Below, piece after piece: positions 35,230 to 44,760 of a stretch of 64,000 nucleotides of DNA (the stretch's first letter is position 1; each line of letters begins with the position of its first letter). A program made the position numbers and the translations under genes. The DNA comes from Pseudomonas schmalbachii. Lineage in GTDB: Bacteria; Pseudomonadota; Gammaproteobacteria; Pseudomonadales; Pseudomonadaceae. The notes beneath the pieces were generated by a model. The model did not search any database and was not told the origin of the DNA. It saw only the letters and a list, made by a program, of their open reading frames with translations. The stretch is taken from NCBI RefSeq assembly GCF_017589465.1, contig NZ_JAELYA010000006.1, positions 62,001-126,000 of the forward strand, written 5' to 3'.

Positions 35230-35425
35230 GTAGGTTGGCGCTGAGCGCAGCGAAGCCCAACATCCGCCAAACTCGGCCCCCCCGTTGGGCTCCAGCACCC
35301 GTAGGTTGGTGCTGAACGCAGTGAAGCCCAACATCCGCCACGCCCGAACACCACCTCGTTGGGCTTCGTACCTCAGCCCAACCTACGGGAGCGAAGCCCA
35401 ACATCCGGGAGCAAAGCCCAACATT
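35230..35425. repeat. REP cluster (GTAGGTTGG family) left of the RAYT gene
   Basis: At least four arms occur: GTAGGTTGGCGCTGAGCG at 35230, an arm at 35301, an inverted arm ending CCCAACCTACG at about 35387, and two degenerate GAAGCCCAACAT or AAAGCCCAACAT ends. They fill the space between ampD and the RAYT gene. Confidence 0.9.
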
Positions 35426-35547
35426 ACGATGCTGAACGCCCCAACCTCGCTTCCCACCCAGCAATCTCCCTGCTCCCACAGCACTCTCAGCCCTGTAGCA
35501 AATTCCCGCCACCTAGACTCGCCCTTTCCCCGCACAGAGCAAAATCC

Positions 35548-36075
35548 ATGCGCTACCGCAGAACCCTCACGCCCGGCGCTACCTATTTCTTCACCGTCAA
35601 CCTGGAAGATCGCTCCCAGCATCTGCTCGTCGAACACATAACGATCCTGCGAGCAGTGACCAGGCAGGTGAAAGCCACACACCCGTTCGAGATCCGGGCC
35701 ATGGTCGTGCTACCGGAGCACATCCATGCGATATGGACCTTGCCGGAGGGCGACGAGAATTTCCCCACACGCTGGTCGCTGATCAAATCCGGCTTTTCCC
35801 GCCATCTACCCCGTACGGAAACCATCAACCGGACTCGCCACAATAAGCGCGAACGAGGAATCTGGCAGCGACGCTATTGGGAACACCGCATTCGGGACGA
35901 AGAGGACCTGCAACGACACGTGGACTACATCCACTTCAACCCGGTCAAACACGGCCATGCGCCCCGCGCCATGGACTGGCCGTACTCATCGATACACCGC
36001 TACATCCGCCAGGGCCTTCTGCCTGCGGACTGGGGTAGTAACGAGGAAACCGGAAGCTTCGGCGAACGCCAGTAA
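35548..36075 (+). CDS. REP-associated tyrosine transposase (RAYT)
   Basis: The 175-residue protein is a Y1/HUH transposase of the IS200-like RAYT class, which nicks and mobilises REP hairpins in bacterial genomes. The HUH motif is His58-Ile-His60 (LPEHIHAIWTLPEGD) and the nucleophile is probably Tyr127 (LQRHVDYIHFNPVKHG). The segment GIWQRRYWEHRIRDEEDL is typical of the group. I start it at 35548 (MRYRRTLTPGATYFF); an upstream extension runs through REP DNA. REP arrays of the GTAGGTTGG family lie on both sides, the expected arrangement for a RAYT and its own substrate. The frame is intact. Confidence 0.95.
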   Translation: MRYRRTLTPGATYFFTVNLEDRSQHLLVEHITILRAVTRQVKATHPFEIRAMVVLPEHIHAIWTLPEGDENFPTRWSLIKSGFSRHLPRTETINRTRHNKRERGIWQRRYWEHRIRDEEDLQRHVDYIHFNPVKHGHAPRAMDWPYSSIHRYIRQGLLPADWGSNEETGSFGERQ

Positions 36076-36080
36076 CGTGG

Positions 36081-36400
36081 TTGGGCTTCTCGTAGGTTGG
36101 CGCTGAACGCAGTGAAGCCCAACATCCGCCACACCCGGACACCACCCCGTTGGGCTTCGTGCCTCAGCCCAACCTACAGGAGTAAAGCGCAACATCCGCC
36201 ACACCCGGACACAACCCCCGTTGGGCTTCGTACCTCAGCCCAACCTACGGGAGTGAAGCCCAACATCCGCCGCACCCGGGCACCACCCCCGTTGGGCTTC
36301 GTACCTCAGCCCAACCTACAGGAGTAAAGCGCAACATCCGCCGCACCCGGGCACCACCCCGTTGGGCTTCGTGCCTCAGCCCAACCTACGAGAAGCCCAA
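36081..36400. repeat. tandem REP array (GTAGGTTGG family) right of the RAYT gene
   Basis: A unit of about 70 bp (CAACATCCGCC..., GTTGGGCTTCGT, CTCAGCCCAACCTAC, GGAGT) is repeated four times with few differences. It begins with a full GTAGGTTGGCGCTGAACG arm at 36092 and ends near a final AGAAGCCCAAC. The array fills the gap between the RAYT gene and the DUF1631 gene. Confidence 0.93.
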
Positions 36401-36421
36401 CTCGCGGTGAGGGGGAAGGAT

Positions 36422-38725
36422 CTAGGTGTGCTTCAACCGCCGCAGGTTGCCGATCACCGACTCCAGTGCGCGGTCGAACAGCAGGGCGTCGTCCAGCAGG
36501 CGTACGGCGTTGCGGCGGAATTCCACGGCCAGTGCCATGCGGGTCTTTTCCAGCACCTTCATGCCGGTGCGGTTGACGAAGATGTAGCGGCCGCTCGGCT
36601 TGATGATCGCCGCCAGCTTGCAGCGGACCTTGTGATCAGGCCGGTCGCGGATCTCCAGCCAGCTGCCGACGCGCAGCGCGTCGACCTGCAGGAGTGCTTC
36701 GTCATCGTCGGGGAGGAATTCCTCCGGCTCGCGAGTGCGCGGTTCCTCGGGTGAAGCGAGGACGATTTCCTCGACCACCGCGACCATGCCCAACGCATCG
36801 GCGGCGGGGTCGTCTGCTGGCACGACCAGCGGTGCATCCAGCAGCAGGATGTCGTCCACAATCGACTGGTCCCCGGCAACCGGAGCTGCGGTCTGCTGCG
36901 GCTCCACCTCTTCCACCTGCTTGAAGCGCTGGAAGGCCTTCACGTGCAGCCCTTCCAGACGGCTGAAGAATTCGCCGGTGCGGAATGGATCGAACGCCGC
37001 GCTGGAAAGCCCCTCGCGCAGCGACTTGAGCAGGCGCGGCACCATCACCAGCAGTTGCATGCGCGACTCCGGCTCTTCGTGCGGCTCGACGCTCCAGATC
37101 AGCTCGTCCATGGTCGTCAGCGCCGCGCGCCACTCTGCCGAGTCGGTGCCGTGCTTCAGGCAATTCAGCAGCAGTACCTTGCTCCAGGCTTCCTCCAGCA
37201 GGCGCACCACCACCTCGGGCAGGGTGCGGCCCAGCATGCGCTGGTTCAGCACACGCTCGACTTCCTGGCGGGCCAGTTCGGCGCGCATGCGGCCTTCTTC
37301 GGCATCACGAATGCGCTGTTCGAGCAGCTCGCTGCGGCGCCGCTCCGCGCCGGTGAAGACGATGAAGTCCTCCAGCAACTCGGAGAAGATCGCCGGGTCA
37401 TCGGTGAAATCGTTGAGCAACCGCATCATCACCTGCTCGATCTTCTGGAAAAGACTGTCGCGCTGCACATCGCTCTGCTCGCCCCAGCCGAGCGCCGCCG
37501 AGGCGATCTCGTTGAGCAGGCGCCGCGCCGGGTGGCCGCCATGGCTGAAGAAGGTCTTGTCGAGCACGGCGACCTTGAGCATGGGAATCTGCATCCGCCC
37601 GATCAGCGCCTTGAGCGAATCCGGCAGGCTGCGGTCGTCGAGGATGAATTCGAAGAGCATCGACACCAGGTTGATGACGTCCTCGTCGACCTGGCCGACC
37701 ACCCGCGAACGCCCGCTCCGGTTGCTGACGCGCGCCAGCAACTGATCGAGGCTCTGCCGCACGTCCAGTTCATCGAGGCTCTGCGTCGGCATATTCGACT
37801 GCAGGTGGGAAAGCAGCCGCATCAGATCGTTGCTGGTGATCGGCAGTGCATCGGCCGGCATTGCCTGCCGGGGAGCGCCGCTGCCGCGCACCTGGGCCAG
37901 CAGCTCCTGCAGGACGTCGAACGCCTCCTGGCTGCCGGCATTGGCAAACCCCGACGCCGGGACGGCCGCTTGTTCCGCCTGCCCGACGCCGCGCGCCGCC
38001 ACGCCGCGATGCTGCGGACGCGGCACCGGGGTGCCCTTCAGCTCCGGCAGCACGCCGTGTGCCACCAGCACCTGGTTGGCCTCGGCGTAGAGCTGCCCGG
38101 CATCGCCCAGCACGTATTTTTCGAACAGCTTGAGGATGATCAGCTTGACCTTGATCTCGACGCCCAGCCCCTGGCAGGCCTCGAGGAACGCCTCGCACAG
38201 CATGCGCGGCCCCAGCGGGTTGGTCTTGTCCTCGACCTTGCGGGTGACCAGGGTATTCAGGCGGGTACTCAGGTGGGCCAGCGCGGTGGCATCGCGGCTC
38301 ATCACCTTGGCGACCATGGTGTCCATCGCGACGGACTCTTCCAGTTCGTCGTTCTGCACCAGGGTCAGGCTGTCGGAGGAAACCGGTTCCAGCACCGCAC
38401 CCTTGGCGACGTCGTACTGGTTGAGGCTGGCGATGTTATCGGCGAATTTCTGCAGGAAACCGCGCTCGATGCCCTTGCGCTTCAGGCGCAGGTCGCGCAT
38501 CGCCTCGAAGAAGGTGTTCTGTTCGCCGTTGCTGGTGGAACGATCCGCCATCTCGAACAGCGTATCGTCGGCATTGTCGAACAGCGCCTGCATGGCGTGC
38601 TTCAACTGCCCGGCGAACTTGTCGCGCACATTGACCAGCGCCACGGGCAAACGGCCCATGGAAGAATTCTGCGACTGCCCTGCAGCGGCCTTGTTCAGCG
38701 GCACTACGTTCGCGTCGTTCTGCAT
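36422..38725 (-). CDS. DUF1631 family protein, copy A
   Basis: This 767-residue protein belongs to the DUF1631 family, found next to nadC in P. aeruginosa (PA4523). It is largely helical. Conserved segments shared with copy B (51165-53456) are VINLVSMLFEFILDD, LPDSLKALIGRMQIPMLKVAVLDK and HPARRLLNEIA. The C-terminal ~90 residues (LRVGSWLEIRDRPDHKVRCKLAAIIKPSGRYIFVNRTGMKVLEKT) look like a small beta-barrel of the PilZ kind, which is inferred. No signal peptide or membrane segment is seen, so it is cytoplasmic. It is divergent from nadC. The function is unknown. Confidence 0.88.
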   Translation of the reverse strand: MQNDANVVPLNKAAAGQSQNSSMGRLPVALVNVRDKFAGQLKHAMQALFDNADDTLFEMADRSTSNGEQNTFFEAMRDLRLKRKGIERGFLQKFADNIASLNQYDVAKGAVLEPVSSDSLTLVQNDELEESVAMDTMVAKVMSRDATALAHLSTRLNTLVTRKVEDKTNPLGPRMLCEAFLEACQGLGVEIKVKLIILKLFEKYVLGDAGQLYAEANQVLVAHGVLPELKGTPVPRPQHRGVAARGVGQAEQAAVPASGFANAGSQEAFDVLQELLAQVRGSGAPRQAMPADALPITSNDLMRLLSHLQSNMPTQSLDELDVRQSLDQLLARVSNRSGRSRVVGQVDEDVINLVSMLFEFILDDRSLPDSLKALIGRMQIPMLKVAVLDKTFFSHGGHPARRLLNEIASAALGWGEQSDVQRDSLFQKIEQVMMRLLNDFTDDPAIFSELLEDFIVFTGAERRRSELLEQRIRDAEEGRMRAELARQEVERVLNQRMLGRTLPEVVVRLLEEAWSKVLLLNCLKHGTDSAEWRAALTTMDELIWSVEPHEEPESRMQLLVMVPRLLKSLREGLSSAAFDPFRTGEFFSRLEGLHVKAFQRFKQVEEVEPQQTAAPVAGDQSIVDDILLLDAPLVVPADDPAADALGMVAVVEEIVLASPEEPRTREPEEFLPDDDEALLQVDALRVGSWLEIRDRPDHKVRCKLAAIIKPSGRYIFVNRTGMKVLEKTRMALAVEFRRNAVRLLDDALLFDRALESVIGNLRRLKHT

Positions 38726-39007
38726 CGCAAGTCTCCGGCTGCCGGACCTGGTGGTGATCCATGGACAGCTCTATAAACGAACGCGTCATCCGTGACGACA
38801 ATTTCATGGCGTCAAAATAGGAAAAGCCGCTGCATTATTCAGGAACGATCCCTCACAACCAATAAAGATTTCGTACAGAGTTGATAGAAATCACAGTAGC
38901 CGTTTCTTTCGTCCTTCACACCATCTAAATAGTTCCAAGCAACTGCCCTTCAACACCAGACGACGTGCGGCCCGTATAATCCCGCCACCGCGAACCAGGA
39001 GTCCCAG

Positions 39008-39856
39008 ATGCCGAACCTCAACCTTGCCGACCTGACCGGGGAAATCCAGGCCAACGTCCGCGCCGCCCTGGCCGAGGACATCGGCAGCGGCGACATCACC
39101 GCCCAGCTGATTCCCGCCGAGCGCACGGCCTCCGCCCGCATCATCACCCGCGAGGACGCCACCATCGCCGGCAGCGCATGGGTGGACGAGGTCTTCCGCC
39201 AACTCGATCCGCAGGTGCAGGTGGAATGGAAGGTCAGCGACGGCGAACGCGTCTCGGCCGACCAGACCCTGTTCACCCTCCAGGGACCGGCCCGTTCCCT
39301 GCTCAGCGGCGAACGCAGCGCACTGAACTTCCTGCAACTGCTCTCCGGCACCGCCAGCCGCGCCCGCTACTACGCCGACCTGGTGGAAGGCACCGGCGTG
39401 AAACTGCTCGACACCCGCAAGACCCTGCCCGGCCTGCGCCTGGCGCAGAAATACGCGATCACCTGCGGCGGCTGCCACAACCACCGCATCGGCCTCTACG
39501 ACGCCTTCCTGATCAAGGAAAACCACATCGCCGCCAGCGGCGGTATCGCCCAGGCTATCGCCGCCGCCCACCGGATCGCCCCCGGCAAGCCGGTGGAAGT
39601 GGAAGTGGAAGACCTGGAAGAACTGCGCCAGGCCCTCGAAGCCGGCGCCGATATCATCATGCTCGACGAACTGAGCCTGGACGACATGCGCATCGCCGTG
39701 CAGCTCACCGCCGGCCGCGCCAAGCTCGAAGCCTCCGGCGGCATCAACGAAACCACCCTGCGCAGCGTCGCCGAAACCGGCGTGGACTACATCTCCATCG
39801 GCACCCTGACCAAGGACGTCAAGGCGCTGGACCTGTCGATGCGACTGAGCCTGTAA
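39008..39856 (+). CDS. nadC: nicotinate-nucleotide pyrophosphorylase (quinolinate phosphoribosyltransferase)
   Basis: NadC converts quinolinate and PRPP to nicotinate mononucleotide in de novo NAD synthesis. The 282-residue enzyme contains the family segments [54 protein letters not shown] and [25 protein letters not shown], which line the active site. CCAGGAG lies before the ATG at 39008. It is divergent from the DUF1631 gene and ends before a REP pair and a strong terminator. Confidence 0.97.
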   Translation: MPNLNLADLTGEIQANVRAALAEDIGSGDITAQLIPAERTASARIITREDATIAGSAWVDEVFRQLDPQVQVEWKVSDGERVSADQTLFTLQGPARSLLSGERSALNFLQLLSGTASRARYYADLVEGTGVKLLDTRKTLPGLRLAQKYAITCGGCHNHRIGLYDAFLIKENHIAASGGIAQAIAAAHRIAPGKPVEVEVEDLEELRQALEAGADIIMLDELSLDDMRIAVQLTAGRAKLEASGGINETTLRSVAETGVDYISIGTLTKDVKALDLSMRLSL

Positions 39857-39886
39857 GCCCGAATCGAACGTGGTTGGATTGGTGGA

Positions 39887-39974
39887 CGCAGGTTGGCGCA
39901 GAGCGCAGCGAAGCCCAACAATTCAATTGCCGGACAGTCACACCGTTGGGCTTCGCAAGCTCAGCCCAACCTAC
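39887..39974. repeat. REP pair (GTAGGTTGG family) after nadC
   Basis: The left arm is slightly degenerate (GCAGGTTGGCGCAGAGCGC). The right arm ends AGCTCAGCCCAACCTAC. The 5' GTAG of the left arm has changed to GCAG. Confidence 0.85.
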
Positions 39975-39993
39975 AAAAGCCGAAACCCCGGAC

Positions 39994-40028
39994 AACAAAA
40001 AGCCCCGCACGAAGCGGGGCTTTTTGTT
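39994..40028. terminator. strong bidirectional terminator between nadC and tRNA-Thr
   Basis: AACAAAAAGCCCCGC and GCGGGGCTTTTTGTT form a 15-bp stem with a five-base loop and A/T runs on both sides. It can stop nadC from the left and tRNA-Thr from the right. Confidence 0.92.
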
Positions 40029-40034
40029 TGAGGC

Positions 40035-40110
<76 letters not shown>

Positions 40111-40196
40111 GGCGGCAGGAAGGTAACATTAGTTACAACACAGATCAACACTCTGAGACATCAACTATATATAGAAAATCTCACTTCCCCCGCCTT

Positions 40197-40237
40197 CTTA
40201 TATACATGCCTCGCGCTAGGTGAGGCATGTATATAAG
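40197..40237. terminator. 16-bp hairpin at the 3' end of pilA
   Basis: CTTATATACATGCCTC and GAGGCATGTATATAAG pair perfectly around a nine-base loop, nine bases after the pilA stop. There is no T-run on the pilA strand, so it may stabilise the abundant pilA mRNA as well as, or instead of, terminating it. Confidence 0.75.
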
Positions 40238-40245
40238 CACAACAC

Positions 40246-40665
40246 TTACTGCTTACAGAGATTCGCTGTAGTACAAGTACCGGTAACTGCCCAAGTCACA
40301 CCCTGCCCAGCCCGAATAGTAGGTGTAAGAATATAGGTCTCGCCGGCCAGGCCCTGGCCAGTCACCGCAGTAGCGGTAATTACACCATTTTCAACCTTCG
40401 TACTAGCAAGATATTTTGTGCCTGCTGCTGTTGCAACGTCAGCAGGGATATTGTTTGAACCACCATCGCAAGCATCCAAAGCGCCAAGATCAGTAGCACA
40501 AACCTCAACTGCAGTCTTAAGCGACTGGGTAGCTTGAGTAACTTCAGTAAACTTGGCGCGGGCAGTATAAGTTTGATATTGCGGGATAGCGATAGCGGCA
40601 AGAATACCGATAATCGCCACAACAATCATCAGTTCGATAAGGGTGAAGCCTTTTTGAGCCTTCAT
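40246..40665 (-). CDS. pilA: type IV major pilin
   Basis: PilA is the structural subunit of type IV pili. The prepilin has a six-residue leader (MKAQKG) cut by PilD, then [25 protein letters not shown] with the conserved Glu at mature position 5. The 139-residue sequence has four cysteines at 56, 66, 131 and 137; the last two enclose only five residues, a very small C-terminal loop for a Pseudomonas pilin. The coding sequence is much richer in A and T than its neighbours. A sigma-54 promoter lies upstream. It is divergent from pilBCD, and no accessory gene separates it from tRNA-Thr. Confidence 0.96.
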   Translation of the reverse strand: MKAQKGFTLIELMIVVAIIGILAAIAIPQYQTYTARAKFTEVTQATQSLKTAVEVCATDLGALDACDGGSNNIPADVATAAGTKYLASTKVENGVITATAVTGQGLAGETYILTPTIRAGQGVTWAVTGTCTTANLCKQ

Positions 40666-40715
40666 AGAACTCTCTCCTAGATTTAAGTACGGCCGAATGG
40701 GCCTGAAAGCAGAGC

Positions 40716-40731
40716 TGCATAAGGCATGCCA
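40716..40731 (-). promoter_or_regulatory. sigma-54 (RpoN) promoter of pilA
   Basis: The minus strand reads TGGCATGCCTTATGCA, which fits TGGCAC-N5-TTGCA with GG and GC elements correctly spaced and two mismatches. It lies 50 bp before the pilA ATG. The cognate activator PilR is encoded at 61764-63101. Confidence 0.8.
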
Positions 40732-40896
40732 AAGCCAACCAACCCTGAATCCAATAGGGTGGGAGCATGCAAAAACGAAATTTCACACAACATACAAGGC
40801 AGGAACTGACAAAAAATGGCACCAGCTAGCTAGCAATTTGGCACCGCTCACTGTGTGGGTTATAAGTCCTTAAAATCCCCACTCGACCTTATCCTC

Positions 40897-42600
40897 ATGA
40901 ACGATCACGTTGTGCTCTCCGGTCTTGCCCGGCAACTGGTTATCGCCGAGCTACTCGATGAAAGAAGCGCACAGCAGGCGCAACAGCAGGCACAGCGCAA
41001 CAAGCTGCCGCTGGTGACCTACCTGGTGCAGAACAAGCTGGTGAAGAGTCGTCCGCTGACCGAACTGGCGGCGGAGCAGTTCGGCATCGCCTACTGCGAC
41101 CTGAACAGCCTGGACCGGGAAAGCATGCCGAAGGAGCTGGTCAGCGAGAAGCTGGTGCGCCAGCACCGCGTCATCCCGCTCTGGCGCCGCGGCAACAAGC
41201 TGTTCGTTGGCCTTTCCGACCCCACCAACCACCAAGCGATTACCGATGTACAGTTCAGCACCGGCCTGACCACCGAGGCCATCCTGGTCGAGGACGACAA
41301 GCTCGGCGATGCTATCGAGAAACTGTTCGAAAGCATGTCCAGTGGACTGGATGATCTGGCCGATGTCGATCTGGAAGGGCTGGATATCGAGAGTGGGGAT
41401 ACGGAACGGAAGGACGAGGCGATTGGTGGCGATGCCGACGACGCCCCGGTGGTGCGCTTCGTCAACAAGATGCTGCTGGATGCCATCCGCGGCGGTTCTT
41501 CCGACCTGCACTTCGAGCCTTATGAAAAGGTTTACCGGGTACGTTTCCGCACCGACGGCATGCTGCATGAAGTAGCCAAACCGCCGATCCAGTTGGCCAA
41601 CCGCATTTCCGCGCGCCTGAAAGTCATGGCCGGGCTGGATATCTCCGAGCGGCGCAAGCCACAGGATGGCCGGATCAAGATGCGCGTATCGAAGAGCAAG
41701 TCCATCGACTTCCGCGTCAATACCATGCCCACCCTCTGGGGTGAGAAGATTGTGATGCGGATTCTCGATGCGGCCAGCGCACAGATGGGCATCGATGCCC
41801 TGGGCTACGAGGACGAGCAGAAGCAGCTTTACCTGGATGCACTGAAGCAGCCGCAAGGGATGATCCTGGTAACCGGCCCGACCGGCTCGGGCAAGACCGT
41901 CTCCCTGTATACCGGCCTGAATATTCTCAATACCCCAGATATCAATATCTCCACAGCCGAAGACCCGGTGGAGATCAACCTGGAGGGCATCAACCAGGTC
42001 AACGTCAACCCGAAGCAGGGCATGGATTTCTCCCAGGCACTGCGTGCCTTCCTGCGCCAGGACCCGGATGTGATCATGGTTGGTGAGATCCGCGACCTGG
42101 AAACTGCGGAAATCGCCATCAAGGCCGCCCAGACCGGGCATATGGTGATGTCCACCCTGCATACCAACAGCGCGGCGGAAACCCTGACCCGCCTGCTCAA
42201 TATGGGTGTGGCGTCCTTCAACCTGGCTACCTCGGTCAACCTGATCATCGCCCAGCGCCTGGCGCGCAAGCTGTGCCCGCAGTGCAAGAAGGAACACGAC
42301 GTGCCGCACGACACCTTGCTGCAGGAAGGCTTTCCGGCGGACAGGATCGGCACCTTCAAGCTCTACGCCCCAGTGGGCTGCGAACACTGCAAGGGCGGCT
42401 ACAAGGGCCGAGTGGGCATTTATGAAGTGGTTAAAAACACGCCCGCCGTGCAACGCCTTATCATGGAAGAAGGCAACTCCATGCAGATTGCCGAGCAGGC
42501 CCGCAAAGAGGGCTTCGCCGATCTGCGCACCTCCGGTCTGCTGAAAGCCATGCAAGGCATCACCAGTCTCGAGGAAGTCAACCGCGTGACCAAGGACTAA
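40897..42600 (+). CDS. pilB: type IV pilus extension ATPase PilB
   Basis: PilB is the hexameric ATPase that drives pilus assembly at the inner membrane. The 567-residue protein has the N-terminal GspE/MshE-type domain (LVIAELLDERSAQQAQQQAQ). Walker A is GPTGSGKTVSLYTGL. The Asp box, Walker B (DPDVIMVGEIRDLETAEIA) and His box (MSTLHTNSAAETLTRLLNMG) follow. A tetracysteine zinc site (CPQC...CEHC) is near the C-terminus. The ATG at 40897 (MNDHVVLSGLARQL) gives the P. aeruginosa length. It leads pilB-pilC-pilD, with gaps of two or three bases. Confidence 0.97.
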   Translation: MNDHVVLSGLARQLVIAELLDERSAQQAQQQAQRNKLPLVTYLVQNKLVKSRPLTELAAEQFGIAYCDLNSLDRESMPKELVSEKLVRQHRVIPLWRRGNKLFVGLSDPTNHQAITDVQFSTGLTTEAILVEDDKLGDAIEKLFESMSSGLDDLADVDLEGLDIESGDTERKDEAIGGDADDAPVVRFVNKMLLDAIRGGSSDLHFEPYEKVYRVRFRTDGMLHEVAKPPIQLANRISARLKVMAGLDISERRKPQDGRIKMRVSKSKSIDFRVNTMPTLWGEKIVMRILDAASAQMGIDALGYEDEQKQLYLDALKQPQGMILVTGPTGSGKTVSLYTGLNILNTPDINISTAEDPVEINLEGINQVNVNPKQGMDFSQALRAFLRQDPDVIMVGEIRDLETAEIAIKAAQTGHMVMSTLHTNSAAETLTRLLNMGVASFNLATSVNLIIAQRLARKLCPQCKKEHDVPHDTLLQEGFPADRIGTFKLYAPVGCEHCKGGYKGRVGIYEVVKNTPAVQRLIMEEGNSMQIAEQARKEGFADLRTSGLLKAMQGITSLEEVNRVTKD

Positions 42601-42603
42601 TCC

Positions 42604-43821
42604 ATGGCGGCAAAAGCAGAAAGAACCAGTGTCTTCACCTGGGAAGGTACCGATAGAAAAGGCGGGAAGATCAAGGGGGAACTGCCCGGGACCAACGCGG
42701 CACTGGTCAAGGCACAGTTGCGCAAGCAGGGTATCAACCCGCTCAAGGTGCGCAAGAAGGGTATGTCGCTGCTGAGCGCAGGGAAGAAGATCAAACCCCT
42801 GGATATCGCCCTGTTCACTCGACAGATGGCGACGATGATGGGTGCCGGCGTTCCGCTGCTGCAGTCCTTCGATATCATCGCCGAAGGCTTCGACAATCCG
42901 AACATGCGCAAGCTGGTGGACGATATCAAGCAGGAAGTGGCCGCTGGTAACAGCCTGGCCAACTCGCTGCGCAAAAAACCGCAGTACTTTGACGATCTCT
43001 ATTGCAACCTGGTGGATGCCGGCGAACAGTCCGGTGCCCTGGAGTCGCTGCTTGACCGCGTGGCGACCTACAAGGAAAAAACCGAGTCGCTGAAAGCCAA
43101 GATCAAGAAAGCAATGACATACCCCATCGCAGTGATCTTGGTCGCCGTCATTGTTTCAGCGATCCTGCTGATCAAGGTGGTTCCGCAGTTCCAGTCCGTT
43201 TTCGCCAGTTTCGGTGCAGAACTGCCGGCCTTCACCATGATGGTCATCGGTCTTTCCGAAGTTCTGCAAAAGTGGTGGTTCATTGTTCTAATTGGTCTTC
43301 TAGCTTTTGCATTTGCTTTTCGGGAAGCGCACAGACGCTCTGAGAAGTTCCGTGACGGGGTTGACCGGGCCGTCCTCCGTACCCCTATTGTCGGCCCGAT
43401 CCTCTACAAATCTGCAATCGCCCGTTATGCGCGCACCTTGGCCACCACATTCGCTGCTGGCGTACCACTGGTTGAAGCGCTGGATTCCGTAGCCGGCGCC
43501 ACCGGCAACGTGGTTTTTCGCAATGCGGTAGGCAAGATCAAGCAAGATGTCTCGGCGGGCACCCAGCTCAATTTCTCCATGCGCACCACTGGCGTGTTCT
43601 CAAGCATGGCCGTTCAGATGACCGCCATCGGCGAGGAGTCGGGCTCGCTGGATGCCATGCTGGACAAGGTCGCCTCATTCTATGAGGAAGAAGTGGATAA
43701 CGCCGTCGACAACCTGACCACCCTGATGGAACCAATGATCATGGCCGTTCTGGGCGTGCTGGTGGGCGGCCTGATCATCGCCATGTACCTGCCAATCTTC
43801 CAGTTGGGCAACGTCGTCTAA
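42604..43821 (+). CDS. pilC: type IV pilus inner-membrane platform protein PilC
   Basis: PilC is the inner-membrane platform that works with PilB and PilT to add or remove pilins. The 405-residue protein has two repeated GspF/T2SSF cytoplasmic domains (DIALFTRQMATMMGAGVPLLQSFDIIAEG and SAIARYARTLATTFAAGVPLVEALDSVAGATGN) and three hydrophobic segments (TYPIAVILVAVIVSAILLI; WWFIVLIGLLAFAFAF; MIMAVLGVLVGGLIIAMYLPIF). Its ATG is three bases after the pilB stop. Confidence 0.97.
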   Translation: MAAKAERTSVFTWEGTDRKGGKIKGELPGTNAALVKAQLRKQGINPLKVRKKGMSLLSAGKKIKPLDIALFTRQMATMMGAGVPLLQSFDIIAEGFDNPNMRKLVDDIKQEVAAGNSLANSLRKKPQYFDDLYCNLVDAGEQSGALESLLDRVATYKEKTESLKAKIKKAMTYPIAVILVAVIVSAILLIKVVPQFQSVFASFGAELPAFTMMVIGLSEVLQKWWFIVLIGLLAFAFAFREAHRRSEKFRDGVDRAVLRTPIVGPILYKSAIARYARTLATTFAAGVPLVEALDSVAGATGNVVFRNAVGKIKQDVSAGTQLNFSMRTTGVFSSMAVQMTAIGEESGSLDAMLDKVASFYEEEVDNAVDNLTTLMEPMIMAVLGVLVGGLIIAMYLPIFQLGNVV

Positions 43822-43823
43822 AT

Positions 43824-44696
43824 ATGCCGATCTTCGAATTACTGGCCAGCCATGCGCTGGCCTTTGTTTTGTGTGCTGCCCTGTTCGGTCTCTGTGTGGG
43901 CAGCTTCCTCAATGTGGTGATCCACCGCCTGCCGCGCATGATGGAGCTAGACTGGCAGCAGCAGGCGCGTGAGGCGCTCAGCTTGCCAAATACAGAAGCG
44001 CGGCCGGTCTATAACCTTGTGCTGCCGCATTCCCAGTGCCCGCACTGCGGCCATCAGATCCGTGCCTGGGAGAACATCCCCGTCATCAGCTATCTGGCGC
44101 TGCGCGGCAAATGCTCGTCGTGCAAGGCGCCGATCAGCGTGCGTTATCCGCTGATCGAACTGGCCACCGCCCTGCTCTCGGCCTTCGTCGCCTGGCATTT
44201 CGGCTTCACCTGGCAGTCCGGCGCCATGCTGCTGCTCACCTGGGGGCTGCTGGCGATGAGCATGATCGATGTCGATCACCAGTTGCTGCCGGATGCGCTG
44301 GTGCTGCCGCTGCTCTGGCTGGGGCTGATCGTCAATTACTTCGGGCTGTTCGCCAGCCTTGGCGATGCGCTCTGGGGCGCGGTGTTCGGTTATCTCAGCC
44401 TGTGGTCGGTGTACTGGCTGTTCAAGCTGCTGACCGGCAAGGAAGGCATGGGCTACGGCGACTTCAAGCTGCTGGCGATGATCGGCGCCTGGGGCGGCTG
44501 GCAGGTGTTGCCGCTGACCATCCTGCTGTCGTCGCTGGTTGGCGCGGTGCTGGGGGTGATCATGCTGCGCCTGCGCAACGCCGAAAGCGGCACGCCGATC
44601 CCCTTCGGCCCCTATCTGGCGATTGCCGGCTGGATTGCCCTGCTCTGGGGTGATCAAATAACCGCGACTTATCTGCATTTCGCAGGATTCCGCTAG
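43824..44696 (+). CDS. pilD: prepilin peptidase / N-methyltransferase PilD
   Basis: PilD removes the leader of prepilins and pseudopilins and methylates the new N-terminus. The 290-residue membrane protein has the zinc-binding cysteines 72, 75, 97 and 100 (CPHC...CSSC) of the methylation domain. The catalytic aspartates are Asp149 (MIDVD) and Asp213 (GMGYGD), at the same numbers as in P. aeruginosa. Several transmembrane segments fill the C-terminal two thirds. It follows pilC by two bases and is also expected to process type II secretion pseudopilins. Confidence 0.97.
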   Translation: MPIFELLASHALAFVLCAALFGLCVGSFLNVVIHRLPRMMELDWQQQAREALSLPNTEARPVYNLVLPHSQCPHCGHQIRAWENIPVISYLALRGKCSSCKAPISVRYPLIELATALLSAFVAWHFGFTWQSGAMLLLTWGLLAMSMIDVDHQLLPDALVLPLLWLGLIVNYFGLFASLGDALWGAVFGYLSLWSVYWLFKLLTGKEGMGYGDFKLLAMIGAWGGWQVLPLTILLSSLVGAVLGVIMLRLRNAESGTPIPFGPYLAIAGWIALLWGDQITATYLHFAGFR

Positions 44697-44760
44697 TCTC
44701 CCGCCCGATCGCCTCCTCGCGCTCGCGGGGACGGCGGCTGGAATCGGCGTGAGGAGAACG

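Noticed and set aside
35359-35547. upstream extension of the RAYT gene
   Set aside because: The extension translates REP DNA (repeated QPNLRE-type sequence) and is not part of the RAYT domain.
36081-36400. CRISPR-like repeat array
   Set aside because: Repeat units are contiguous REP arms with conserved spacers, not short direct repeats with unique spacers, and no cas gene is present.
36944-38776. 610-aa plus-strand open frame
   Set aside because: It is antisense to the DUF1631 gene, which has a paralogue in the window supporting the minus-strand frame.
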